Positions 1 through 6,266 of a stretch of 7,542 nt of DNA are shown piece after piece (positions within the stretch are counted from its first letter, which is position 1; each line of letters opens with the position of its first letter). Source of the DNA: Sphingomonas bacterium (GTDB lineage: Bacteria; Pseudomonadota; Alphaproteobacteria; Sphingomonadales; Sphingomonadaceae); the NCBI GenBank assembly GCA_026785965.1, contig JAJAYY010000121.1, positions 1-7,542 of the forward strand, given 5' to 3'. A program made the position numbers and the translations under genes. The notes below the pieces were generated by a model, which ran no database searches, had not been told where the DNA came from, and saw only the letters and a program-made list of their open reading frames with translations.

Positions 1-413
1 AGCCGCTCCCGGCGCAGGTCGAGGTAGCGGTAGCGTAGACGAATGTCCTCGGGATATTCGGCCTCGCCCGCGACCGGCATTGGCAATTCGGCGGCCGGCG
101 ACTGGACCTCGATCGCAGCGACGACGATCTCAATGTCGCCAGTGGCGAGCTTGGCGTTGACCGCCCCGCCCTCGCGCCCGACGACTTCGCCGGTAACAGT
201 GACGACCGATTCGACGCGCAGCGAATCGAGCGTGGCAAGCGCCTCGGTCCCGGCGCGGCAGACGAGCTGGGTCAGTCCATAATGGTCGCGCAAATCGACG
301 AACAGCACCCCGCCATGGTCGCGCTTGCGGTGGATCCAGCCCGACAGGCGAACGGTCGATCCGACGTCGGCGGCGCGTAGGTCGGCGCAAGTGTGCGTGC
401 GGTAGGCGTGCAT
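1..413 (-). CDS. aspS: Aspartyl-tRNA synthetase, N-terminal part (probably non-discriminating)
   Basis: This is a cytoplasmic class II aminoacyl-tRNA synthetase that charges tRNA(Asp) with aspartate. Only the first 137 codons are present; the gene continues past the left edge. The start is the ATG at 413-411, giving [12 protein letters not shown], a typical alphaproteobacterial AspRS N-terminus. Residues about 18-105 form the anticodon-binding OB fold, seen in [19 protein letters not shown] (25-43) and the ATGDIE segment (90-95). [11 protein letters not shown] at 127-137 is the conserved stretch leading into the catalytic domain. His33 and Gly83 match the residues linked to non-discriminating AspRS (H31 and G81 in Pseudomonas aeruginosa, from memory), so the enzyme may also charge tRNA(Asn) for GatCAB. 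It is divergent from rnd across 116 bases. No good Shine-Dalgarno sequence is visible before the ATG. The family assignment is secure; tRNA specificity is inferred. Confidence 0.95.
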   Translation of the reverse strand, partial: MHAYRTHTCADLRAADVGSTVRLSGWIHRKRDHGGVLFVDLRDHYGLTQLVCRAGTEALATLDSLRVESVVTVTGEVVGREGGAVNAKLATGDIEIVVAAIEVQSPAAELPMPVAGEAEYPEDIRLRYRYLDLRRER

Positions 414-440
414 GGGTTTGGGCTCGCTTGGCAAATGGGC

Positions 441-459
441 AATTCCGAGGGGTGGAATT
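441..459. repeat. Inverted repeat AATTCC-N7-GGAATT
   Basis: This is a perfect 6-base dyad, with arms at 441-446 and 454-459 and a 7-base centre, in the aspS/rnd divergent region. It lies 28 bases upstream of the aspS start codon, so it could be an operator or a small hairpin in the aspS leader. A 6-base dyad can occur by chance in a gap this size, so its function is uncertain. Confidence 0.35.
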
Positions 460-468
460 TCGCGCCGC

Positions 469-489
469 CGCTTCGCCTTTCGGGAAGCG
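469..489. repeat. Inverted repeat CGCTTC-N9-GAAGCG
   Basis: This is a second perfect 6-base dyad, with arms at 469-474 and 484-489 and a 9-base centre, beside the first one. It sits just downstream of the candidate aspS -35 hexamer, in the interval where the spacer and -10 element would fall. A protein bound here could block RNA polymerase, but that is inference. It may be chance in GC-rich DNA. Confidence 0.3.
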
Positions 490-492
490 CTT

Positions 493-498
493 TGTCAA
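493..498 (-). promoter_or_regulatory. Possible aspS -35 hexamer (TTGACA)
   Basis: On the minus strand, 498-493 reads TTGACA, a perfect -35 consensus, in the only non-coding stretch upstream of aspS and about 80 bases before its ATG. The -10 position at normal spacing (about 475-470) reads CGAAGC, a poor match. Weak -10 elements are common in GC-rich alphaproteobacteria, so this is plausible but unproven. I found no equally good candidate for rnd on the plus strand. Confidence 0.3.
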
Positions 499-529
499 GG
501 CGGCCAAGGGCGGCTATGGCGCGGCCCAC

Positions 530-1732
530 ATGAAAATTCATCCGCTAATCAGCACCACCGACGAGCTCGCCGCCCTCATCTCGAGAATGTCCGCCCACGA
601 CTTTGTCGCGGTCGACACCGAGTTCATGCGCGAGAATACCTATTGGCCGATCCTCTGCCTGCTGCAGATCGCGACTCCAGACGAAGCTGCGGCGATCGAC
701 CCCATGGCCGACGGGCTCAACCTCGATCCTTTGCTCGACCTGCTGGTGCGCAATCACGACGTGCTCAAGGTATTCCACGCCGGCGGGCAGGACCTCGAGA
801 TCATTCACAATATGACCGGCGAGATTCCCAATCCGCTGTTCGATACGCAAATCGCGGCGATGGCGTTGGGCCATGGCGAGCAGATCGGCTATTCGAATTT
901 GGTCGAAAGCATTCTCGGGCATAATCTGGACAAGGGCGCACGCTTCACCGACTGGGCGCGGCGCCCGCTCGACAAGCGCCAGATCGATTATGCAATCGGC
1001 GACGTCACCCATCTTGCGACAATCTTCCCCAAATTGGTCGCCAAGTTGAAGAAGACCGGGCGCGGCGCCTGGTTGGACGAGGAAATGGAGCGGCTTGCCG
1101 ACCCCTCGTCGTTTGCGTTCCCACCCGAGGATGCGTGGAAGCGGCTCAAGCTGCCGAGCCGCAATCCGCAGGTGCTCGGGCGCTTGAAGGCGCTGGCCGG
1201 TTGGCGCGAGACTGAAGCCCGCGGCAAGAATTTACCCCGCGGCCGAATCGTCAAGGACGACACGCTCAACGATATCGCCGGACATCCGCCCAAGACGCAG
1301 GAAGACCTTGGCAAGGTGCGCGGCCTGTCGGCGGGATGGCGCAACAATGACATCGGCCAGCGAATGATGGCGGCGCTGGCCAAGGCCGAGCCGCTCGACG
1401 CCGAGGATCTTCCGGCGCGCGAGCCGCGCCGCCCCGGCCTGACCAAGGACGCCGCTTTGGTCAGCGACCTGCTCAAGCTGCTGCTCAAGATCCGCGCCAA
1501 GGAAGCCGGAGTCGCCGCCAAGCTGATCGCCCGCTCGGACGAACTCGAACTGCTCGCAGCCGGCGTGCGCGACCAGCTCAACATCCTGTCGGGCTGGCGG
1601 TATGACGAATTCGGACGCGACGCGCTCGACCTGGTCGAGGGCCGCCTCGCCTTTGCAACCGAGCATGGCAAGTTGAAGCTGACGCGCACCGCCGGAGCGA
1701 TTGAGGAACCCGACAGCGCGCCCAACGCTTGA
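530..1732 (+). CDS. rnd: Ribonuclease D (DEDDy 3'-5' exoribonuclease)
   Basis: RNase D trims 3' extensions of tRNA precursors and other small RNAs in the cytoplasm. From the ATG at 530 the protein has 400 residues, close to the family's usual 370-400. All DEDDy motifs are present: Exo I VAVDTEF (Asp29, Glu31), Exo II HAGGQDLEII (Asp88), and Exo III DYAIGDVTHL (Tyr154, Asp158). The segment at 132-147 (NLDKGARFTDWARRPL) is typical of the family. One HRDC domain follows at about 200-290 and a second helical HRDC-like region at about 310-385; these bind RNA. The frame is open upstream to an ATG at 428 and a GTG at 452, but those add up to 34 residues unlike the family, so 530 is chosen. It has no clear Shine-Dalgarno sequence. 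The I78 lipoprotein gene follows after 31 bases and is probably co-transcribed. Confidence 0.95.
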   Translation: MKIHPLISTTDELAALISRMSAHDFVAVDTEFMRENTYWPILCLLQIATPDEAAAIDPMADGLNLDPLLDLLVRNHDVLKVFHAGGQDLEIIHNMTGEIPNPLFDTQIAAMALGHGEQIGYSNLVESILGHNLDKGARFTDWARRPLDKRQIDYAIGDVTHLATIFPKLVAKLKKTGRGAWLDEEMERLADPSSFAFPPEDAWKRLKLPSRNPQVLGRLKALAGWRETEARGKNLPRGRIVKDDTLNDIAGHPPKTQEDLGKVRGLSAGWRNNDIGQRMMAALAKAEPLDAEDLPAREPRRPGLTKDAALVSDLLKLLLKIRAKEAGVAAKLIARSDELELLAAGVRDQLNILSGWRYDEFGRDALDLVEGRLAFATEHGKLKLTRTAGAIEEPDSAPNA

Positions 1733-1750
1733 TGGGGTGATCGCGCTGTT

Positions 1751-1757
1751 AAGGAGA
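1751..1757 (+). promoter_or_regulatory. Shine-Dalgarno sequence of the I78 lipoprotein gene
   Basis: AAGGAGA at 1751-1757 lies 6 bases before the ATG at 1764. It is the only strong Shine-Dalgarno match I see before any gene here. It fixes the start at 1764 rather than the in-frame TTG at 1701, which lies inside rnd and would put 21 unrelated residues before the signal peptide. Confidence 0.8.
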
Positions 1758-1763
1758 CCCCCC

Positions 1764-2054
1764 ATGCGTTTTGCCTTATTGCCTTTACTCCTGCCGCTCG
1801 CCGCCTGCGCGACCGTTCCTGCCGAACCGCCGGTGATGGCCGAGCCGCTTGACCTTTGCCGAAGCGCCGCCTTGCCGAGCTTCGTTGGACGCGAGGCGAC
1901 CCAACAGCTTGGCGCCGACATGCTTGCCGCCTCGGGCGCGCGGGTGCTGCGCTGGGTCGCCAAGGGGATGATGGTGACGATGGACTATCGCGGCGATCGG
2001 CTGACGGTCTACCTCGACGGCGCCAACCGCGTCGAACGCGCCAGCTGCGGTTAG
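1764..2054 (+). CDS. Small lipoprotein of the I78 peptidase-inhibitor family
   Basis: This is a 96-residue exported lipoprotein. Residues 1-15 form a lipoprotein signal peptide with a Leu/Pro/Ala core and lipobox L12-A13-A14-C15, so Cys15 should be lipidated. After a short Pro-rich linker, residues 30-96 match the I78 inhibitor family (type member: an Aspergillus elastase inhibitor). Visible landmarks are Cys32, VGREAT (41-46), SGAR (57-60), VTMDYR (71-76), DRL (78-80), the Asp85-Asn88 turn and the final CG (95-96). Cys32 and Cys95 could form a disulfide. The predicted role is inhibition of a serine protease in the periplasm; the target is unknown, and inhibition by bacterial members is mostly inferred. 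It sits 31 bases after rnd with its own strong Shine-Dalgarno sequence. Its TAG stop overlaps the ppx stop on the other strand. Confidence 0.85.
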   Translation: MRFALLPLLLPLAACATVPAEPPVMAEPLDLCRSAALPSFVGREATQQLGADMLAASGARVLRWVAKGMMVTMDYRGDRLTVYLDGANRVERASCG

Positions 2055-3514
2055 GCGAAGGCGATGACCGGCGATCGATCGAGCGCCTTGGCGAGCTGCT
2101 GCAGCCGCCGTTCGACCGCGCCCGAGGCGAGCTGCCGGTAGCGCGGCTGAAGCGTCAGCACGACGCGCCGATCCTTCAGCGCAAGGCTCGACTTGCGCAG
2201 CAATGCTTCGGTCCCGCCGCTCAACCGCTGCGCCAGGCGGATCGCCTTGCCCCACGTCGCGGCGCGCTCATCTTCGTCCGGCTTGAGCAAAGCGACAAGC
2301 TGCTTGCTGAACCCGCCGTCACCTCCGAACGCAGCGCATAAAGTTCGCCCGAGCATCGCCCGGCCATGCCCGTCGATCCCCACCCAATTGCCGTGGACCG
2401 CAAGATCGACCGCACGCTCGGCGCGGAAATCGGGATGCGCGTTGCAGCCGATATCGGCAAGCAGGCAGGCGGCGAGCCGGAGACGCTGCCATTCTTCAGG
2501 CTCGGCCGGGAATAAGGGATCGATCCACTGGTCGAGCGCGGCGCCATGATCGCCGAACCGCCCAAGCCGTTCGCCAATCTCGAGCGCGCCAGCGAGCAGC
2601 GGATCCTCGGCGCGGGTCTCGGGATCGAGGTCGCGGTACAACAGCCCTTCGCGCAGACCGAACGCCGAAACGATGATCCGCGCCGGCTCGAGCACCGCGT
2701 GGAGCGCTTCAAGCAGGCTTGCCGCGGTCGGCAGTGCGGCGATCCGCGCCACCGACAGCCCGGAGCGGGCCTTGAGCGAATCCACTCCCTCGGAGCCGGC
2801 AATCGCCGCCAGTTCGGGCAATCGCTCGACCCGCAGACGATGCTGATGAACGATCGGCAACGGGTGACCGAGCAGTTTTAAATCGAGCAGGGCAAGCGCG
2901 CGGAACGAGCCGCCGACGAGGTACAGGCTGTGGCCGCGCGCGGCCTCGTCGAGGCGGCCGTGATTGACCGCGCCGCGGATGGTTCGCCGGAGCTCGGCTT
3001 GATCGGGATTGGCGCCAACGCGCAGCACTCCGAGCGGAAGCGATACGCCCTCCCCCGCTGCGCCGCGCGCGACCCCGACCAATTCGAGACTGCCGCCGCC
3101 AAGGTCGCCGACAATGCCGTGCGCCCGCGGGATCGCCGAAATCACGCCGAGCCCCGACAATTCGGCTTCGTCCTTCCCCGACAGCAATCGCGGCTTCAAC
3201 CCAAGCGCGGTGATGCGCTTGAGAAAGTCCACGCCGTTGGTCGCATCGCGCACCGCCGCGGTCGCCACGGTGTGAAGTTTCTTGAGGCCCATCTCCTTGC
3301 CCAAAAGCCGAAACCGCGCCAGCGCTTCAAGCGTTTGCGCCATCGCCTCCTCGTCGAGCTTGCCGTCGACCGCCAGCCCGCGACCGAGTGCGGCGACGGT
3401 CTTCTCGTTGAACAGGTTCGACGGCACGCGCGCGCTTCCGCCATAAGCAACGCAGCGCACCGAATTGCTGCCAATGTCGATGATCCCGACCGGGCCGAAG
3501 GGCTTTGCCGCCAT
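2051..3514 (-). CDS. ppx: Exopolyphosphatase (Ppx/GppA family)
   Basis: Ppx removes terminal phosphate from inorganic polyphosphate; some family members also hydrolyse pppGpp to ppGpp. The protein has 487 residues with an actin/ASKHA-like N-terminal half: phosphate loop 1 IDIGSNS (12-18), TAAVRDATNG (85-94), SGKDEAELSGLG (112-123) with the likely catalytic Glu116, and phosphate loop 2 GDLGGGSLEL (136-145). GGSFRALA (201-208) and VSAFGLREGLLY (282-293) are also family landmarks. The C-terminal helical part (about 305-487) resembles the HD-like domain, with ADIG (353-356) where HD proteins have HDIG, followed by NAHPDFR (358-364). It is the last gene of the leftward operon. Its ATG overlaps the ppk stop by one base, with no clear Shine-Dalgarno sequence. 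Polyphosphatase is preferred over GppA because ppk is adjacent, but sequence alone does not settle this. Confidence 0.92.
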   Translation of the reverse strand: MAAKPFGPVGIIDIGSNSVRCVAYGGSARVPSNLFNEKTVAALGRGLAVDGKLDEEAMAQTLEALARFRLLGKEMGLKKLHTVATAAVRDATNGVDFLKRITALGLKPRLLSGKDEAELSGLGVISAIPRAHGIVGDLGGGSLELVGVARGAAGEGVSLPLGVLRVGANPDQAELRRTIRGAVNHGRLDEAARGHSLYLVGGSFRALALLDLKLLGHPLPIVHQHRLRVERLPELAAIAGSEGVDSLKARSGLSVARIAALPTAASLLEALHAVLEPARIIVSAFGLREGLLYRDLDPETRAEDPLLAGALEIGERLGRFGDHGAALDQWIDPLFPAEPEEWQRLRLAACLLADIGCNAHPDFRAERAVDLAVHGNWVGIDGHGRAMLGRTLCAAFGGDGGFSKQLVALLKPDEDERAATWGKAIRLAQRLSGGTEALLRKSSLALKDRRVVLTLQPRYRQLASGAVERRLQQLAKALDRSPVIAFA

Positions 3515-3516
3515 CA
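3512..3516 (-). promoter_or_regulatory. ppk-ppx stop/start overlap (TGATG)
   Basis: Read leftward, the ppk stop TGA (3516-3514) and the ppx start ATG (3514-3512) share one base. The roughly 25 bases upstream contain no strong purine-rich Shine-Dalgarno sequence. Ribosomes finishing ppk probably restart on ppx, which would link the amounts of the two enzymes. Confidence 0.7.
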
Positions 3517-5640
3517 GCCGCGCTGCGTCTGGCGCTGTTTGGGCACCGCTTTGCCCGCCAATGACGCCCCGCGCCCTGACAGCGACGGGTTGGTCATGAA
3601 GTAGCGGTGAAGGTTGAAATGACGCTTGCCCGGGATAATTCGTTGGTAGGTCCCGTCGGGCTCAAGCAGCCAGCTTTGCTCATTGTCGATCAGATTGGCG
3701 ATCATCACCTGGTCGAGCACCTGGGCGTGGACCGTCGGATTTTCGAGCGGCATCATATATTCGACCCGGCGGTCGAAATTGCGCGGCATCCAGTCGGCCG
3801 AGCTGATGTAGATGCGGGCATCGGCGTGGGGCAGCCTTTTCCCATTGGCGAAGACAAAAATGCGGCTGTGCTCAAGAAATCGCCCGACGATCGATTTGAC
3901 GCGAATGTTGGTCGACATTCCGACCACCCCGGGGCGCAGGCAGCACACGCCGCGAACAATCAGGTCGATCGAGACCCCGGCTTCGCTCGCCTCGTACAAT
4001 TTGAGGATGATCGCCGGATCGACCAGACTATTCATCTTGGCCCAAATCGCCGCCGGGCGCCCGGCTTTGGCATGGGCAATCTCGCCGTCGATCAAGGCGA
4101 GAAAGCGTTCGCGCAAATTCTTCGGGCTGAGGGTCAGCAATTCTAGCCCGCGGGGCGGGACATAGCCGGTGATCAGGTTGAACAATTTGGCCGCGTCGCG
4201 CGCCGCCCGGCGCGAGGCGGTGAAGAAGCTAAGGTCGGTGTAGATGCGCGCCGTGGTGGGGTGATAATTGCCGGTCCCGAAGTGGCAATAGGTGCGCAGC
4301 GTCGGCCCTTCGCGGCGGATCACCATCGACACTTTGGCGTGGGTCTTCAATTCGACGAAGCCGTAGATCACCTGCACCCCGGCGCGTTCGAGCCGACTCG
4401 CCCACAGGAGATTCTGTTCCTCGTCGAACCGAGCCTTGAGCTCGACCACTGCGGTGACCGACTTGCCCGCCTCCGCCGCGGCGACCAGCGCATCGATGAT
4501 CGCCGATTGCTTGCCCGCCCGGTACAGCGTCTGCTTGATCGCAACGACGTCGGGGTCCTCGGCCGCCTGGCGGAGGAAGGCGACCACCACTTCGAAGCTT
4601 TCGTAGGGGTGGTGGACGACGAAGTCCTTGGCGCGGATCGCGGCGAAGCAGTCGCCGTCATGCTCGACGACGCGTTCGGGGAAGCGCGGGCTGTAGGGCG
4701 GGAATTTAAGGTCGGGGCGGTCGACTTCAACCAACTGTCCAAGGTCGACGATACCGATGAAGCCGCCGCTTTCGGACACCAACGCCGACGTCGCAGCAAG
4801 CCCGGCGCGGACCTGATCTTCTAGTTCGATCGGCGTGCCGGCGGCGAACTCGAGTCGGATGACTCGCCCGCGGCGGCGGCGCTTGATCGCCGAGCGGAAG
4901 TAACGGACGAGATCCTCGGCGTCCTCCTCGACCTCGATATCGCTGTCGCGCAGCAGCCGGAAGGCGCCCGATGTGACCTTGCGAAAACCGGGGAACAGCA
5001 GCCCGAGATGGGCGCGGATGACACTATCGATGGCGATGAATCTGGCATGGTCGCCGGGCAGGCGGACGAACCGCTTGAGCGTCGACGGGATCATCAGCAA
5101 TTCGGTCACTTCTTCGCCGTCGCTGTCGGTCTCTAGCGCGAAGATCAGGCTCAGGCCGAGATTGGTGATGAACGGAAACGGATGCGACGGATCGATTGCC
5201 TGCGGGGTCAGCACGGGCAAAATCTGCTCGCGGAAATGCCGTTCGAGCCATTCGCTTTCGGTCGCCGTGCATTGCTCGGCGGCGATGACCTCAACCCCCG
5301 AGTCGGCGAGCATATCGAGCAGCAAGATCCATTCGGCCTGCTGCGCGACGACCAGCGCATCGGCCTCGGCGGCGATCGCGTCGAGCTGTTGCGACGGGGT
5401 CTGGCCATCCATCGACAGATTTTCGATCGACTGGAGCTGCTGGCCCTTCAAGCCGGCCACTCGGGTCATGAAGAATTCGTCGAGGTTCGAGCGCGAAATG
5501 TACTGGAATCGGAGCCTTTCGAGGATCGTGTGCGCGGGGTTCGACGCTTCCTCGAGCACGCGTCGGTTTAAGTACAACCACGACAGCTCGCGATTGAAGA
5601 AGCGTTTGGGATCAGGCTTGATCGGGGGGCGCGCGGTCAT
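3514..5640 (-). CDS. ppk: Polyphosphate kinase 1
   Basis: PPK1 reversibly transfers the gamma-phosphate of ATP onto polyphosphate and is the main polyphosphate synthase; family members are often membrane-associated. The 708-residue protein (E. coli 688) is full length. The N domain opens with the hallmark FFNRELSWLYLN (14-25) and continues with SRSNLDEFFMTRVAGLK (49-65). The head domain covers about 120-320. The two phospholipase D-like C domains start near 325, with AIKQTLYR (367-374), VVELKARFDEEQN (398-410), and KTHAKVSMVIRRE (432-444) holding His434, the equivalent of the E. coli autophosphorylated His435. His453 in CHFGTGNYHP and His591 in FLEHSRIFVF match E. coli His454 and His592. FNLHRYFMTNPSLSGRG (675-691) is the conserved end, followed by a short basic tail. 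It is third in the operon; its ATG overlaps the hdaA stop and its stop overlaps the ppx start. Confidence 0.97.
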   Translation of the reverse strand: MTARPPIKPDPKRFFNRELSWLYLNRRVLEEASNPAHTILERLRFQYISRSNLDEFFMTRVAGLKGQQLQSIENLSMDGQTPSQQLDAIAAEADALVVAQQAEWILLLDMLADSGVEVIAAEQCTATESEWLERHFREQILPVLTPQAIDPSHPFPFITNLGLSLIFALETDSDGEEVTELLMIPSTLKRFVRLPGDHARFIAIDSVIRAHLGLLFPGFRKVTSGAFRLLRDSDIEVEEDAEDLVRYFRSAIKRRRRGRVIRLEFAAGTPIELEDQVRAGLAATSALVSESGGFIGIVDLGQLVEVDRPDLKFPPYSPRFPERVVEHDGDCFAAIRAKDFVVHHPYESFEVVVAFLRQAAEDPDVVAIKQTLYRAGKQSAIIDALVAAAEAGKSVTAVVELKARFDEEQNLLWASRLERAGVQVIYGFVELKTHAKVSMVIRREGPTLRTYCHFGTGNYHPTTARIYTDLSFFTASRRAARDAAKLFNLITGYVPPRGLELLTLSPKNLRERFLALIDGEIAHAKAGRPAAIWAKMNSLVDPAIILKLYEASEAGVSIDLIVRGVCCLRPGVVGMSTNIRVKSIVGRFLEHSRIFVFANGKRLPHADARIYISSADWMPRNFDRRVEYMMPLENPTVHAQVLDQVMIANLIDNEQSWLLEPDGTYQRIIPGKRHFNLHRYFMTNPSLSGRGASLAGKAVPKQRQTQRG
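5637..5640 (-). promoter_or_regulatory. hdaA-ppk stop/start overlap (ATGA)
   Basis: Leftward, the ppk start ATG (5640-5638) and the hdaA stop TGA (5639-5637) form a four-base ATGA overlap. The bases upstream include a G-rich run (GGGGCGG) but no clear AGGAG. Translation of ppk is probably coupled to that of hdaA. Confidence 0.7.
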
Positions 5641-6266
5641 GCCGCCCCGCGCTGGTCGATCAGCCCGCCCTCGGCCAGCGCGCGGCGGATTGTCGGCAGG
5701 GTCAGCCGGGCGCGGTCGGCGATGGCGAAGCGATCAATCGCCTCGACCGCGCGCTCGGCCATGTAATAGCTGCGCTCGACGCGCTCGGCGACAAACCGCA
5801 GCGCCTCGCCCGGAATGTGCAGCCCGCGGTCGGCGAACAGCAATTGCACCAGCCCCTCGAACAAGGTGTCGTCGGGTTCGGATATGCGCGCGATGGGGGT
5901 AATCGCGAGCCGGGTGCGGAGATCGGGCAAGGCGACGTCCCACGCCGGGGGAACTTCGTCGGCGATCATCACCAGCGGTCGCTTGCTCTCTTGCGCGGCG
6001 TTCCAGGCGTGAAACAGCGCTTCCTCGTCGCAGCGCTCGGCGCCGTCGACCAATTGTCCGCCAACGCGCGTGCAGAACGCCCGCGCCAACAGCGTTCGCC
6101 CCGATCGCCGCGGCCCGGTCAGGATCGTCGCCTTGACCGGCCACAGGCTCCAGGTGCGGAAATGCTCGAACGCGGCGCGATTGGCGTCGGACACGAGGAA
6201 GCGGCCGTCGTCGCCGGCATGGGGCCAGTCGAGCGGCAGTGCGATCTGGTCAGGGCCGGTTTTCAT
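5637..6266 (-). CDS. hdaA: HdaA-type DnaA-homologous replication regulator
   Basis: This is a short AAA+ protein related to Hda/HdaA, which binds the DNA polymerase sliding clamp and stimulates ATP hydrolysis by DnaA after initiation (RIDA), preventing over-initiation. It has 209 residues and only the AAA+ part of DnaA, without the DNA-binding domain IV. The N-terminal QIALPLDW (7-14) matches the QxxLPL clamp-binding motif. The Walker A position reads GPRRSGRT (51-58), with Arg57 where Lys is expected. Walker B is LVMIADE (98-104), Asp103-Glu104. DLRTRLA (115-121) is the likely arginine-finger (box VI) region. The C-terminal helical lid covers about 135-209. The Arg for Lys change questions normal ATP binding, though some Hda proteins work with ADP. 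It overlaps both neighbours by ATGA junctions. The gene symbol rests on homology and on the hdaA-ppk order I recall from Caulobacter. Confidence 0.85.
   Translation of the reverse strand: MKTGPDQIALPLDWPHAGDDGRFLVSDANRAAFEHFRTWSLWPVKATILTGPRRSGRTLLARAFCTRVGGQLVDGAERCDEEALFHAWNAAQESKRPLVMIADEVPPAWDVALPDLRTRLAITPIARISEPDDTLFEGLVQLLFADRGLHIPGEALRFVAERVERSYYMAERAVEAIDRFAIADRARLTLPTIRRALAEGGLIDQRGAA
6263..6266 (-). promoter_or_regulatory. DUF2066-like gene-hdaA stop/start overlap (ATGA)
   Basis: Leftward, the hdaA start ATG (6266-6264) and the upstream gene's stop TGA (6265-6263) form a four-base ATGA overlap. The preceding 24 bases show no AGGAG-like sequence. This is the first of three overlapping junctions in the operon and implies that hdaA is translated by ribosomes coming from the upstream gene. 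Confidence 0.7.

Noticed and set aside
412..924. A 170-residue plus-strand frame starting near the aspS ATG and overlapping rnd
   Set aside because: It is in a different frame from the DEDDy motifs of RNase D, is Arg/Ala-rich, and has no family features.
988..1963. Long minus-strand open frames of about 245 residues opposite rnd and the I78 gene (988-1725 and 1232-1963)
   Set aside because: They are Ser/Arg/Ala-rich, match no family I know, and lie antisense to well-supported genes. Long antisense frames are common in GC-rich coding DNA.
2072..2081. Ten-base palindrome CGATCGATCG near the ppx 3' end, considered as a terminator or protein site
   Set aside because: It lies inside the ppx coding region, has no loop and no following T-run. 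CG/GATC-rich palindromes are frequent in this composition.
2930..4824. Plus-strand frames of about 180-225 residues opposite ppx and ppk (2930-3604, 3607-4146, 4261-4824)
   Set aside because: They mirror conserved motifs of ppx and ppk in the opposite reading direction and show no independent domain or ribosome site.
4973..5902. A 309-residue plus-strand open frame opposite ppk and hdaA
   Set aside because: It is low-complexity and Ser/Arg-rich, crosses two confirmed minus-strand genes and has no recognisable domain. It is an antisense shadow.
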